DNA of 64,000 nucleotides from LMUY01 sp965199095 (GCA_965199095.1 CBDAQM010000004.1:310001-374000); one strand, 5' to 3'; shown: positions 7,801 to 17,026, numbered from the stretch's first letter. The notes: a model not told the origin generated them from the letters alone. Numbers and translations: made by a program.

Positions 7801-9663
7801 CTATTGGCAGGCCAGGCATTCCTCGTAGTTGGTGGTTTCCGTGGTCGGGATCGGCGCCGCGGCTTGTAGGATGGCCATCGGCGCCACCGCCTTCTCGCTG
7901 ACATTGTCCGCGCGCTGGATCGACAGGCTGCGGCAGTAATACAGCGACTTCACGCCGCGCTTCCATGCCAGGAGGTGGATCTGGTGCAGGTCGCGCTTGT
8001 GGATGTCGGCTGGCAGGAACAGGTTCACCGACTGGCTCTGGCATACGAAGGGCGTGCGGTCCGCCGCGTGCTCCACGATCCAGCGCTGGTCGAGCTCGAA
8101 GGCAGTCTTGAACACTGCCTTCTCATCGTCCGACAGGAAGTCGAGGTGCTGCACGCTCCCCTTGGTCAGCGTGATGGAGGACCAGACCTCATCGCGGTCC
8201 ATCCCCTTCTTCGCCAGCAGTTGCTGCAAATGGCGGTTGCGCACCGTGAAGGAGCCGGACAGCGTCTTCTGCAGGAACACGTTGGCGGCGATCGGCTCGA
8301 TCCCCGGGCTGGCGTTGCCGGCGATGATGGAGATGGAGGCGGTGGGCGCGATCGCCAGCTTATGGGAAAACCGCTCCTCCACGCCGTATTCGGCGGCGTC
8401 CGGGCAGGCGCCTCGCTCGGCCGCCAGCCGCTGGGACGCGGCATCCGCACCGCTGCGGATGTGCTTGAACATCCGGGTATTCCAGACCTTCGCCATGACG
8501 CTCTCGAACGGGACGCCCAGGCTTTGCAGGAAGGAGTGGAAGCCCAGCACCCCCAACCCGACCGAGCGTTCCCGCGCGGCGGCGTATTTCGCCCGCTCCA
8601 TCTCGTCGGGCGCGCGGTCGATGAAATCCTGCAACACGTTGTCGAGGAAGCGCATAACGTCCTCGATGAAGCGCGGATCGTCCTTCCACTCGAACCACGT
8701 CTCCAGGTTCAGCGACGACAGGCAGCACACCGCGGTCCGCTGGCGGCCGTGATGGTCGAGCCCGGTGGGCAAGGTGATCTCGCTGCACAGGTTGGAGGTG
8801 CGGACCTCCAGCCCGGCCAGCTTGTGATGCTCCGGCCGGCCGTTGTTCACGTGGTCGGAGAACACGATGTATGGCTCGCCCGTCTCGATCCGAGCGGTAA
8901 GGATGCGTATCCAAAGGTTGCGCGCGCTGACCTGCCGCACTGGCGCGCCATCCTTCGGCGACAGCAGCGACCACGCTTCATCCGCCTCCACCGCGCGCAT
9001 GAACGCGTCCGACACCTGGATGCCGTGGTGCAGGTTGGGCGCCTTGCGGTTTGGGTCACCGCCAGTGGGGCGGCGGATTTCGATGAACTCCTCGACCTCC
9101 GGATGGCTGATCGGCAGGTAGACGGCGGCCGAACCGCGCCGCAACGAGCCCTGGCTGATCGCCAGCGTCAGGCTGTCCATCACCCGGATGAACGGGATCA
9201 CGCCGGAGGTCTTGCCGTTCTGCCCGACTTTCTCGCCGATGGAGCGCAGATTGCCCCAGTAGGAGCCGATACCGCCACCCTTGGAGGCGAGCCAGACATT
9301 CTCGTTCCACAGCCCGACGATGCCGTCCAGGCTGTCGGAGGCTTCGTTCAGGAAGCAGGAGATCGGCAGGCCCCGTTTGGTGCCGCCGTTGGATAGCACG
9401 GGGGTGGCCGGCATGAACCACAGCCGGCTCATGTAGTCGTAGATGCGTTGGGCGTGGTCGCCGTCGTCGCCGTAATAGCTGGCGACGCGGGCGAACAGAT
9501 CCTGGTAGCTTTCACCCGGCATAAGGTAGCGGTCGTCCAGCGTCGCCCGGCCGAAATCCGTCAGCAGGGCGTCGCGGGCGCGGTCGACATGGACGGGGAA
9601 GCAGCCCGGCATCTGCACGTCGTCGCTGCTCAGCAGGGGCATCGGCTTCGTCATCTCATTCAT
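7801..9663 (-). CDS. nrdA: Ribonucleoside-diphosphate reductase, alpha (catalytic) subunit
   Basis: The 620-residue catalytic subunit of class I ribonucleotide reductase. Active-site parts are visible: Cys in LPISCFLNEASDS, the NLCSEI block with catalytic Cys and Glu, Cys in the CCLSSLNL block, the radical-transfer pair SLYYCRS near the end, and a redox CxxC tail (EECLACQ). It is shorter than E. coli NrdA and begins directly in the core, with no ATP-cone domain visible at the N-terminus. Allosteric activity control may therefore be absent, which is inference. ATG 9663 is the natural start. Two NrdR-like boxes lie 35-80 bp upstream. Confidence 0.93.
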   Translation of the reverse strand: MNEMTKPMPLLSSDDVQMPGCFPVHVDRARDALLTDFGRATLDDRYLMPGESYQDLFARVASYYGDDGDHAQRIYDYMSRLWFMPATPVLSNGGTKRGLPISCFLNEASDSLDGIVGLWNENVWLASKGGGIGSYWGNLRSIGEKVGQNGKTSGVIPFIRVMDSLTLAISQGSLRRGSAAVYLPISHPEVEEFIEIRRPTGGDPNRKAPNLHHGIQVSDAFMRAVEADEAWSLLSPKDGAPVRQVSARNLWIRILTARIETGEPYIVFSDHVNNGRPEHHKLAGLEVRTSNLCSEITLPTGLDHHGRQRTAVCCLSSLNLETWFEWKDDPRFIEDVMRFLDNVLQDFIDRAPDEMERAKYAAARERSVGLGVLGFHSFLQSLGVPFESVMAKVWNTRMFKHIRSGADAASQRLAAERGACPDAAEYGVEERFSHKLAIAPTASISIIAGNASPGIEPIAANVFLQKTLSGSFTVRNRHLQQLLAKKGMDRDEVWSSITLTKGSVQHLDFLSDDEKAVFKTAFELDQRWIVEHAADRTPFVCQSQSVNLFLPADIHKRDLHQIHLLAWKRGVKSLYYCRSLSIQRADNVSEKAVAPMAILQAAAPIPTTETTNYEECLACQ

Positions 9664-9697
9664 GCACGCGACTCCACCACCCCGACCGACCGGCACT

Positions 9698-9742
9698 CAC
9701 CTTATGTAGAGGAGAAGCGCAGGCCAACCACTATATAATGTA
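9698..9742 (-). promoter_or_regulatory. Tandem NrdR boxes upstream of nrdAB
   Basis: Two 14-bp near-palindromes resemble the NrdR consensus CACTATATATAGTG: CACCTTATGTAGAG at 9698-9711 and CACTATATAATGTA at 9729-9742. Their starts are exactly 31 bp apart, the three-helical-turn spacing typical of NrdR operators. They lie between the nrdA start (9663) and its upstream neighbour. NrdR represses ribonucleotide reductase genes when dATP is high, so repression of nrdAB is the likely role. Confidence 0.75.
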
Positions 9743-9781
9743 AGGCCGCCAATTTACCTGGCCATGTGGCGCCAGGGTGCG

Positions 9782-10936
9782 TTACGCGGCGACGGGCAGC
9801 GTCCGGTAGAGTTCCGCCTCGAACGCGTCGAGCAGGCGGAGGATGGCGGGGTCGGCAAACGGCAGCACCTGCGCCATCAGCACGCCAGCCACCCCACGTG
9901 CGGGGTCGATCCAGTAGTAGCAATTCGCCAGGCCGGCCCAGGCAAGGCTGTTCGCGGCGCGTCCGGCATGGCCCGGCTGGCTGTTGATGACGAACCCGTA
10001 GCCCCAGCCTTTCACCATGCCGGGGAAAAATTCCGCGTCGTTCGACATCGGCGGCAGGACGGTCATCAGCCGGCCGACATCCAGCGGGCCGATCTGGTTC
10101 CGGCCCATCATGGCCACGGTGTCCGGTCGCAGCAGGGGTGCGCCCCCGCGCAGCAGCATGGCGACGAAGGCCAGGTAGTCCGGCGCGGTGGAGAACAGGC
10201 CGCCGCCGCCCGACTCCAACTCGGGCCGGGCCGGGCGGCCGGAACTGCCGGGCCGCACCCCGCCATCCGGCAGGCGATGATGCAGGGTGACGACGCGGTC
10301 GCTGTCCGGCCGGCCGAATTGGGTGTCCACCATGCCGAGCGGGCCGCAGATATGCTCGGCGAAATAGGCGCCGAGGGTTTGCCCGCTCACCGCTTCGACC
10401 ACCTTGCCGGCCCAGTCGATGCCGATGCCGTATTCCCATCGTTCGCCGGGATCGAAGGCGAGCGGCATTTCCAGCGCGACGTTCAGCCCGCTGCCGGAGC
10501 CTGCCTTGCCCGTGACCTCGACATAGCGACGCAGGTTGGCATTCCACGTCTCGTAGACGAAGCCCGAGGTGTGGGTGAGCAGGTCGTGCAGCGTCACGTC
10601 CCGCCGGGCCGGACGCAGGCGTGGCTGGCCGTCCTCGCCGAACCCCTCCAGGACTTGGAGCCCGGCGAGTTTGGCAACGACCGGCCCGAGCGGCTCATGC
10701 AGGCCGATGCGGCCCTGTTCCACCAGTTGCATGGCGGCGACGGAGGTGATCGCCTTGGTCAGGGAGGCGATCCAGAAAATGCTGTCCAGCGTCATCGGGA
10801 CGTCGCCGCCGAGTTGGCGCGCGCCGAACGCACCTTGGTAGAGCGTGGTGCGCCCGTCCGTGGCCATGGCGACGACACCGGGCACGTCGCCGCAGTCGAC
10901 GGCACGCCGCAGGATGTCGTCCATGGCGGACGTCAT
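9782..10936 (-). CDS. Serine hydrolase, beta-lactamase/esterase (class C-like) family
   Basis: A 384-residue serine hydrolase of the beta-lactamase-related (family VIII esterase/class C penicillin-binding) group. The SxxK nucleophile motif is SLTK in WIASLTKAITSVAAMQ. The block LLTHTSGFVYE and the tyrosine region WEYGIGIDW fit the family, as does GWGYGFVIN near the C-terminus. There is no obvious signal peptide, so it is probably cytoplasmic. The members are mostly esterases of unknown substrate, and a true beta-lactamase role is unlikely. It overlaps the end of the next upstream gene by 4 bp. Confidence 0.85.
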   Translation of the reverse strand: MTSAMDDILRRAVDCGDVPGVVAMATDGRTTLYQGAFGARQLGGDVPMTLDSIFWIASLTKAITSVAAMQLVEQGRIGLHEPLGPVVAKLAGLQVLEGFGEDGQPRLRPARRDVTLHDLLTHTSGFVYETWNANLRRYVEVTGKAGSGSGLNVALEMPLAFDPGERWEYGIGIDWAGKVVEAVSGQTLGAYFAEHICGPLGMVDTQFGRPDSDRVVTLHHRLPDGGVRPGSSGRPARPELESGGGGLFSTAPDYLAFVAMLLRGGAPLLRPDTVAMMGRNQIGPLDVGRLMTVLPPMSNDAEFFPGMVKGWGYGFVINSQPGHAGRAANSLAWAGLANCYYWIDPARGVAGVLMAQVLPFADPAILRLLDAFEAELYRTLPVAA

Positions 10937-11262
10937 CCGCTGATATGCGCCGGCAGGTCGAGGTGGTTTTCGATCCGGCGCACGCGCTCTTCCAAGTCGG
11001 AAATCAGGATGCCGTGGCCTATGACGGACGAGTGGTACTGCGTGATCGTCTGGCGCAGCGTGGTGAATTCTGCCCGCGTCTCGTTGCGAAACGAGGCGAA
11101 CTCGTTCCGAAAGGTGCCAATTTCCGATTTTACCTCAGCCCGGAGTTGCTGCAATCCATCTTGCAATGACAGCAACGCGGAATCGTGCCGCGACACCGTC
11201 TTCGCGACCTCGACGAGGAGGCCGTAGATCGAACCCAGATCGATGCCGTTGCCTTCTGTCAT
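10933..11262 (-). CDS. Small coiled-coil protein of unknown function
   Basis: A 109-residue protein beginning MTEGNGIDLGSIYGLLVEVA. The middle, about residues 25-95, is a long amphipathic helix with heptad-like spacing (LRAEVKSEIGTFRNEFASFR, then DLEERVRRIENHL), so a coiled coil is expected. The start ATG at 11262 overlaps the aminotransferase stop (ATGA), and its own stop overlaps the serine hydrolase start, so the three genes form one transcript. I do not recognise a family. It resembles small phage-type or scaffold coiled-coil proteins only in composition. Confidence 0.7.
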   Translation of the reverse strand: MTEGNGIDLGSIYGLLVEVAKTVSRHDSALLSLQDGLQQLRAEVKSEIGTFRNEFASFRNETRAEFTTLRQTITQYHSSVIGHGILISDLEERVRRIENHLDLPAHISG

Positions 11263-12461
11263 CAAGCCGCCTCTGCCAACCACTCCATCGCTGCGTCCAC
11301 GCCGCCGCGCGCGTGCGGCACGCCGTTGATCTTGAGGCTCATCTCCACCGCGCCCAACGTGCCCAGCACCATCGGCTCGTTCAAATCGCCCAAATGGCCG
11401 ATCCGCATCACCTGGCCGCCCAGCTTACCCAGCCCGCCGCCGGTCGACACGTTGAATCGGTCGAGCGCCGTCTTGCGCACCGCATCGGCATTGAAGCCGT
11501 CGGGGAACTGGATGGCCGTGACGGAGTCGGACAGGCGGTCGGGCGTGAGGCAAAATAGCTCCGGCCCGCCTTGGTTGCCGGACCAGGTGCGCACGGCGCG
11601 GCGCACCGCCTCGGCCAGGCGGTGGTGCCGGGCGACGACGCCGTCCAGGCCCTCCAGTCCCATCAGGCGGATCGATTCCGTCAGGCCGTAGAACATCCCG
11701 GTCGGGATCGTGCCCATGAAGGCGTTGAACGACCGCTTGCCCATCTCCGTCCAGTCGAAATAATGCCGCTGCAGCTTCGCCGTCGCGTGCGCCGCCATCG
11801 CCTTGTCCGACACCGCCGTGAAGGAAAAGCCGGTCGGCAGCATCAGCCCCTTCTGGCTGCCGCCCACCGCGGCGTCGATGCCCCAGGCGTCGAACCGGAA
11901 CTCCAGCGACCCGAGCGAGGAGATGGTGTCCACCAGCAGCAGCGCGTCCGACCCGGCCTCGTCGATGGCGGCGCGGACCGATGGCAGGTCCAGCATCATC
12001 CCGGTGGCGGTTTCGTTGTGCACGCACAGCACGCCCTTAGCCCCCGGCGCGGCCCTCAGCGCCGCGGTGATAGCAGCGTATTCGACGCCGCGCCGCCAAT
12101 CCGGCGCCGCCACCACCTTGGTCTGCAGCCCGAACTTCTCCGCCATGGTGGCCCAGCCGGCGCTGAACCAGCCGGTCTCCACGATCAGCACCAGGTCACC
12201 CGGCGAGAACAGATTGACCAGGGTCGCTTCCCACGAGCCGTGGCCCGAGGCGGTGTAGAGGAACAGGTTTGCCGTCGTGCGCAGCACGCGCTTCAGCCCG
12301 GCGACCGCGTCCGTGAAGACGGCGCCGAACTCGGCGTCCATGAAGTCGATCGTCGGCCGGTCCATCGCGCGCAACACGCTGTCCGGGATGTTCGTCGGGC
12401 CCGGATTGGCAAAGAATTGACGGCCTGTCTTGCGTGCCAAAGCCCGTGCTCCCCATTCCAC
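11262..12461 (-). CDS. PLP-dependent alanine/serine-glyoxylate aminotransferase family protein
   Basis: A 399-residue fold-type I PLP enzyme of the AGXT/SgaA group, which transfers an amino group between serine or alanine and glyoxylate. NPGPTNIPDSVLRAM is the family N-terminus, TASGHGSWEATL the cofactor phosphate region, and LLVDTISSLGSLEF holds the cofactor-contacting Asp. The Schiff-base lysine is in GGSQKGLMLPTG. The start is a GTG at 12461, with no ATG in frame before the conserved region. Its stop overlaps the following ATG. Substrate specificity cannot be settled from sequence. Confidence 0.88.
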   Translation of the reverse strand: MEWGARALARKTGRQFFANPGPTNIPDSVLRAMDRPTIDFMDAEFGAVFTDAVAGLKRVLRTTANLFLYTASGHGSWEATLVNLFSPGDLVLIVETGWFSAGWATMAEKFGLQTKVVAAPDWRRGVEYAAITAALRAAPGAKGVLCVHNETATGMMLDLPSVRAAIDEAGSDALLLVDTISSLGSLEFRFDAWGIDAAVGGSQKGLMLPTGFSFTAVSDKAMAAHATAKLQRHYFDWTEMGKRSFNAFMGTIPTGMFYGLTESIRLMGLEGLDGVVARHHRLAEAVRRAVRTWSGNQGGPELFCLTPDRLSDSVTAIQFPDGFNADAVRKTALDRFNVSTGGGLGKLGGQVMRIGHLGDLNEPMVLGTLGAVEMSLKINGVPHARGGVDAAMEWLAEAA

Positions 12462-12588
12462 CGCGTCGTTCGCGAAGAAGGCGATTACGGCAAAGCGTTT
12501 TCCAGGTCAAAACTCACGTCAAAGCGACTGCGCCCCGCTCAGTGGCTCTCGCATGTCCGGCGCCGTCGAAGACCTCGGCGATGCCAAG

Positions 12589-12873
12589 TCAGCGGCGCAA
12601 GGCCGCGCTGAGCATGGCCACGGCGCCCCAGAGTGGTGCAGAGAGCAGCAAACCCATCGCCACGCCCCGCGCAGTAGCGATGGCGTCTTGCCCGGGCTTC
12701 AGCGCCGGGATGGTTTGCAGATGCCACGCGGCGTCGTCTTCCGGCAACATGCTGTCGCCGACCGGGTGCCGCAGCAGCGGTACCAGCGCAGGATGCACCT
12801 CCCGCCGATGAGGACGCCGACGTTCGATGGCGACGCCGTTGCGATCTATTGGTTGACCCTTCATGTCCGGCAT
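12589..12873 (-). CDS. Hypothetical small membrane protein
   Basis: A 94-residue frame beginning MPDMKGQPIDRNG. The first 60 residues are polar and rich in Arg and His. The C-terminus (ARGVAMGLLLSAPLWGAVAM) is a single predicted membrane helix. It could be a tail-anchored protein. I do not recognise it. It lies in an otherwise empty gap between two genes on the same strand, and its composition is protein-like, but there is no strong ribosome binding site. It is a moderate-confidence gene. Confidence 0.5.
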   Translation of the reverse strand: MPDMKGQPIDRNGVAIERRRPHRREVHPALVPLLRHPVGDSMLPEDDAAWHLQTIPALKPGQDAIATARGVAMGLLLSAPLWGAVAMLSAALRR

Positions 12874-12976
12874 CCATGCCGCTCCCTGGACGTGCGTCTG
12901 CAACCTAGGATGGTGCGACGTTGCCTAACAACGTGTTAATTGGCGATATCACAACAACGTTTGAACGGGAAGGCCA

Positions 12977-14074
12977 TCACAGCCTGGGTGTGGGCACGCC
13001 GAGCCGATTTGATGTCTCAACGATCGCATTCCACGTGCCGACCTGCAAGGGAATGCCATCCCGCTGCCGCATCGCCCGGGTCCGCGCCTCCACTTCGCCA
13101 GGCGCCAGGACTTCGCCGCCGGCCGTCGCCGGGCGGGAGGATTTCACGTACAACGCATACTCCCGGGCGGTCTCGGCGAACTGCGCGGCGCCGAAATGCC
13201 CGGGATCAAGATAGATCGACAGCATGCCGTTGCTGATCCGGCCTCGCTTGCCGCCCGGGATCGGCCCGGACGTGGCGCCGCCCGTGAGGCATCCCGCCAG
13301 GATTTCGCACATGAAGGCGATGCCCGAGCCCTTATGGTCACCGAACGCCCGCAAAGCGCCTTTCCCCTCCGCCGAATCGCGCACGGAGGTGCCGGCGATC
13401 GGGCCGTACAGCGATTCCGGGTTGGTCGACAGCGTCCCGTCCGGATCAATCAACGCGCCGGGCGGCAACGGCTTGCCGCCGTTCGACGCCACCAGGACCT
13501 TGCCTTCCGCAACGGTCGAGGTCGCGAAATCCAGGATCAGCGGGTCGGCCCCCGGCTGCGGCGCGCCCACGCACATGGGATTGGTGGAGAATCGCCGGTT
13601 CACCCCGCCGAACGGCGCCACCAACTCCCCACCCGCCACGTTCACGAAATGGATCGAGACCAGGCCCGCTGCGGCCGCCCGCTCCGCCCAGTCGCCGATC
13701 CGGCCGATATGGCCGGAGTTGCGCAGGGCGATCACGGCCATGCCGGCGGCCTTCGCCTTGGCGATGCCCATGTCGACCGCCAACGGCCCGATCGTTTGCC
13801 CGAAGCCATACCCACCGTCCAGCACGGCGTGGGTCGGGCTTTCCTTCACCACCTCCAGGCTGCGCCCGGCGATGACGGAGCCGTTCTCCAGCCAGAATAC
13901 GTAGCGCGGCACCCGGATCACGCCGTGGCTGTCATGCCCGGCGAGGTTGGCGCCGATCAGATGGTGGGCGATCCGGTCGCCTTCCTCCTGGCTGGTGCCC
14001 GCCTTGGCGAACATCGCGGCGATGAAGGGTCGCAAGGTGGCGACGGGAACGGTGGTGGTCGGCAGGTCGGCCAT
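12977..14074 (-). CDS. Ldh family oxidoreductase (malate/L-lactate dehydrogenase type)
   Basis: A 365-residue NAD(P)-dependent oxidoreductase of the LDH2/MDH2 family, unrelated to classical lactate dehydrogenase. The family blocks are HLIGANLAGHDSHGVIRVPR near residue 40, where the His is the likely catalytic residue, then IALRNSGHIGRIGDWAERAA and FGGVNRRFSTNPMCVGAP. Substrates in the family include malate, lactate, ureidoglycolate and sulfolactate, so the exact one is open. It follows the SDR gene by 4 bp, so the two oxidoreductases are probably co-expressed. Confidence 0.88.
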   Translation of the reverse strand: MADLPTTTVPVATLRPFIAAMFAKAGTSQEEGDRIAHHLIGANLAGHDSHGVIRVPRYVFWLENGSVIAGRSLEVVKESPTHAVLDGGYGFGQTIGPLAVDMGIAKAKAAGMAVIALRNSGHIGRIGDWAERAAAAGLVSIHFVNVAGGELVAPFGGVNRRFSTNPMCVGAPQPGADPLILDFATSTVAEGKVLVASNGGKPLPPGALIDPDGTLSTNPESLYGPIAGTSVRDSAEGKGALRAFGDHKGSGIAFMCEILAGCLTGGATSGPIPGGKRGRISNGMLSIYLDPGHFGAAQFAETAREYALYVKSSRPATAGGEVLAPGEVEARTRAMRQRDGIPLQVGTWNAIVETSNRLGVPTPRL

Positions 14075-14078
14075 GACG

Positions 14079-14825
14079 TCATCCTCGGGCGATTGCCTGC
14101 GCGAACGGCCGCCAAAGCTGGTTGTCGGTCGGCAGGATCGTCATATCAGCCACGGTTGCCCGCTGTGGCAAGCCAGCGACGAACACCGCCGCCGCGGCGA
14201 TGTCCTCCGCTTGCAGCATCAGCGCTCGGTCGGCGGGGGAGGGTGGCACGGGCCGCCGGTCCAGGATGTCCGTCGCCACCTCGCCCGGGTTGATGCAGAT
14301 CGAGCGGATGCCGTTCACGCCCTCCTCCGCGTTCAGGTGGGCGCTCATCATCGCCACACCCGCTTTGGACGCGCCATAGCCGGGCCCGGACGGCGGGAAC
14401 ACGGTGACGCCCGCCACGGACGCGATGTGGATCAGCGTGCCCGCCCGCTTTGCCCGCATCCCCGGCAGCACCGCCATGGCGCAGAGGAACGGCGCGCGTA
14501 AATTCACGTCCAGCATCGTTCCCAGCGTGTCGGCGGGCAGTTCGTGCCAGTGGCGCTGCCTGGCGTTGGCGCCCGCATTGTTGACCAGCACGTCCACGGG
14601 GCCGAGCGCGGCCACCACCGCGCCATGCGCCTGCGTGATGCAAGCCGGGTCCGCCAGGTCGGCCGGCACCACGACGGCGGCCTTGCCGATCGCCGCCGCG
14701 GTGTCGGCCAGGGCCTCCGCCCGGCGGCCGGTCAACGCCACGCGGGCGCCAGCCCGGGCAAAGGCGATCGCGGTGGCGCGGCCTATGCCGCTGCCAGCGC
14801 CGGTGACCCAGACAACCTGCTCCAT
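14079..14825 (-). CDS. SDR family NAD(P)-dependent oxidoreductase
   Basis: A 248-residue short-chain dehydrogenase with a Rossmann fold. The cofactor motif VTGAGSGIGRATAIAFA is at residues 7-23, NNAGAN near 87, the catalytic Ser in IASVAG, and the Tyr-Lys pair in YGASKAG. A MEQVVWVTGAG start fits the family, and the length is typical. It precedes the Ldh-type gene in a two-gene transcript. The substrate is unknown. Confidence 0.88.
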   Translation of the reverse strand: MEQVVWVTGAGSGIGRATAIAFARAGARVALTGRRAEALADTAAAIGKAAVVVPADLADPACITQAHGAVVAALGPVDVLVNNAGANARQRHWHELPADTLGTMLDVNLRAPFLCAMAVLPGMRAKRAGTLIHIASVAGVTVFPPSGPGYGASKAGVAMMSAHLNAEEGVNGIRSICINPGEVATDILDRRPVPPSPADRALMLQAEDIAAAAVFVAGLPQRATVADMTILPTDNQLWRPFAQAIARG

Positions 14826-14875
14826 GGCACGCTCCGATCTTGCTTGCCCAGGCTTGAGCGGCAGCTTTGTCAGCG

Positions 14876-14909
14876 TGCCGACGCTGCCTTATTTGCCGAC
14901 GCTGCCTTA
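14876..14909. repeat. Short direct duplication TGCCGACGCTGCCTTA x2
   Basis: Two identical 16-bp copies start at 14876 and 14894. The second copy contains the stop codon of the solute-binding protein gene, so the duplication has added a second identical 3' tail. It is probably a slippage product. Confidence 0.7.
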
Positions 14910-16505
14910 CTGCAGGCTCACCGCCGTCAGGTCCACGAACCAGCTTTGCACGGGCACGAAGCCCTTGACCCGCTTGCTCATGGCGCGCGGATTGAGGTCG
15001 TGCACGATGTAGAGCCACGGCGGATCGTCCACCAGCCGCTCATGCGCCTTCTGATAGGCGGTGGCGATCACGGCCGGGTCGGTCGCCTCCGACAGCGTGG
15101 TCATCGCGGCCTCGAACTGGTCGTCCTTCCAATGCTCCCAATTGAACCCGGCCGGCGACCAACTGCTGGCCAGAAAGTAGCGCGCCAGGATGCCTGCGTC
15201 AGAGGAGGGCGAACTCACGTTCAGGGCCACGGCGCCCTGCAGCGACGGGCTGTCGGGCGCCTGGCGGCTCGCCGTCAGCAGAACCTGCCACTCCACCACC
15301 TCGAACGTCACCTTCACTCCGCAGGCCTGGTCCAGGTTTTCCTGCAGGAACTCGTTCATCGACAGCGGCACCATCTGGCCGCTGCCGCTGTTGCTGATCA
15401 TCACCTTGAAGGAGAGCGGCTTGCCCGGCCCGAATCCCGCCGCCGCCAGCAGCGCCTTGCCCTTCGCCGGGTCGAAGCCGTAGTGGTTCTCGGGGTGCCC
15501 GAAATTCGGGTCGGAGGGTTTCAGCCAGCCGACCGCCGGCTCCGCCGTGCCATTCAACAGGCTCACCAGGCCGTCGCGGTCGACGCAGTAGTTCAGCGCC
15601 TGCCGCACCCGCACGTCCCGCAGCGGGCTGTTTTCGCCCAGGCCGTAGAACCACGGCCACACATGCGGGTAGGAGCCGGTGGTGATCACGTAGCCCGCCT
15701 GTTTGAGCGACGGGATGCCGTCCGGCGGCGGCACCTCAATCCAGTCCACCTGCCCGGTGCGCAGCGCCGCCAACCGGGTATTCGCCTCCGGAATAGGCAG
15801 CAGCAGCACGTGCGCGACCTTCGCCATATGCCCGGCATCCCAATAGCCGTCCCAGCGCGCGAGCGTCACGGATTGCCGCGGCACGACGGTTTCGATGCGG
15901 AACGGTCCGGTGCCGGCGGCGGGCAGGGTTGCGACCTTGCCCCAATCATGGCCGGCCTTCTCGAACGAGGCGGGCGAGGTGAAGAGGATATAGACCAGTT
16001 GATACGGGAAGTAGGACGCGGGAACCTTGCTGGAAATCGCGACCGTCATGTCGTCCACCTTGCGGTAACTGCCCATGACGGGGACGCGGGCGCGCATCAG
16101 CCCCGACCCGGCGGCCTCGAATTGCGGGCTGTCGGTCTTGAAGAACCGGTCCAGGTTCCAGATCACGGCATCCGCATCCAGCTTCGTGCCGTCATGGAAC
16201 GTGACGCCGGGGCGCAGGTGGAACGTCCAGGTCAGCTTATCGGCCGATTGCTCCCAATGCGTCGCCAGGCCGGCCCGCAGCACTGCCGGCTTGCCGGTCG
16301 GCGACAAATCCCACAGCACCAGCCCCTCGAAGATCGGGTAGCCCAGGAAGCGGACGCCCTCGAAGCCGTTGTTCGGCGCCCCGGTGGTGGTCGGCACGTC
16401 GGACGCCGTCATCGCGATGCGCAGCGTGTCGTCCGCCGCGCGCGCCGCCCCAAGTCCCGCGGCGGTGGATAGCAACAGCGTGGCAATGAGGCGAATGGCG
16501 CGCAT
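14907..16505 (-). CDS. ABC transporter substrate-binding protein, family 5 (peptide/nickel type)
   Basis: A 532-residue periplasmic solute-binding protein (SBP_bac_5 family). A signal peptide covers about residues 1-24 (RLIATLLLSTAAGLGAARA). Family blocks include FEGLVLWDL, WTFHLRPGVTFHDGTKLDADAVIWNLDR and VRQALNYCVDRDGLV. Members bind oligopeptides, glutathione, nickel or opines. I chose the ATG at 16505 because the signal peptide begins there. No permease or ATPase gene for this family is next to it, so it is an orphan or works with a transporter elsewhere. Confidence 0.9.
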   Translation of the reverse strand: MRAIRLIATLLLSTAAGLGAARAADDTLRIAMTASDVPTTTGAPNNGFEGVRFLGYPIFEGLVLWDLSPTGKPAVLRAGLATHWEQSADKLTWTFHLRPGVTFHDGTKLDADAVIWNLDRFFKTDSPQFEAAGSGLMRARVPVMGSYRKVDDMTVAISSKVPASYFPYQLVYILFTSPASFEKAGHDWGKVATLPAAGTGPFRIETVVPRQSVTLARWDGYWDAGHMAKVAHVLLLPIPEANTRLAALRTGQVDWIEVPPPDGIPSLKQAGYVITTGSYPHVWPWFYGLGENSPLRDVRVRQALNYCVDRDGLVSLLNGTAEPAVGWLKPSDPNFGHPENHYGFDPAKGKALLAAAGFGPGKPLSFKVMISNSGSGQMVPLSMNEFLQENLDQACGVKVTFEVVEWQVLLTASRQAPDSPSLQGAVALNVSSPSSDAGILARYFLASSWSPAGFNWEHWKDDQFEAAMTTLSEATDPAVIATAYQKAHERLVDDPPWLYIVHDLNPRAMSKRVKGFVPVQSWFVDLTAVSLQ

Positions 16506-16633
16506 CGGCAGCGTCTCCGGTTCTGGTATCGGTCCGGCAAGCAACTCCCGCGCCAAACCGGTGCAGATGCAGGATGGCTTTGCTGGATCGATCCCGCTAT
16601 GCCTCTGTGCGTCCTTGCCATGGGAAACCGACG

Positions 16634-17026
16634 ATGAGCTTCAGCCAGTTCGAGATCGAGCACGAGCCGGCGCGGACCGCGTTCCTGCCCCAGCTCGGTC
16701 GCTATGCCCGGCTGGCGATCTGGTCCGTGATCAACCCCGGGCTGCTGTTTGCCGAAATCCTGGGGGAGCTGCTGGCGCCGCTGCTGCTGCTGGGTGGCAT
16801 CGTGTGGTGGGCGATCCCGCGCGCCTTGGCGGCGATCACGCTGGAGGGGCCGCCGGCGGATTTGCTGCAGATGGTGCGCAGCCGGGTCCCGCACGACATC
16901 TACCTCAACGGCGATTACTACTCGGCCGGCACGCTGATCAGCGACGGATTATGGATGATCGCCCTGGTCGCGGTGTGCCGCACCGCCTCCATCGCAATCA
17001 CGACGTTGCTGCTGGATCGCCGCTAG
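16634..17026 (+). CDS. Small inner-membrane protein of unknown function
   Basis: A 130-residue protein beginning MSFSQFEIEHEPARTAF. Two hydrophobic segments lie at about 40-60 (LLFAEILGELLAPLLLLGGIV) and 100-120 (DGLWMIALVAVCRTASIAI), joined by a soluble stretch with YLNGDYYSAG. It is likely an inner-membrane protein with two helices. The ATG at 16634 was chosen over an earlier one at 16574 because the protein-like sequence begins there. It is divergent from the solute-binding protein gene and 34 bp ahead of the gamma-glutamyltransferase. No family is recognised. Confidence 0.65.
   Translation: MSFSQFEIEHEPARTAFLPQLGRYARLAIWSVINPGLLFAEILGELLAPLLLLGGIVWWAIPRALAAITLEGPPADLLQMVRSRVPHDIYLNGDYYSAGTLISDGLWMIALVAVCRTASIAITTLLLDRR

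Noticed and set aside
14544..16472. Long plus-strand open frame opposite the solute-binding protein gene
   Set aside because: Antisense to a protein with clear family blocks and a signal peptide, and no motif of its own.
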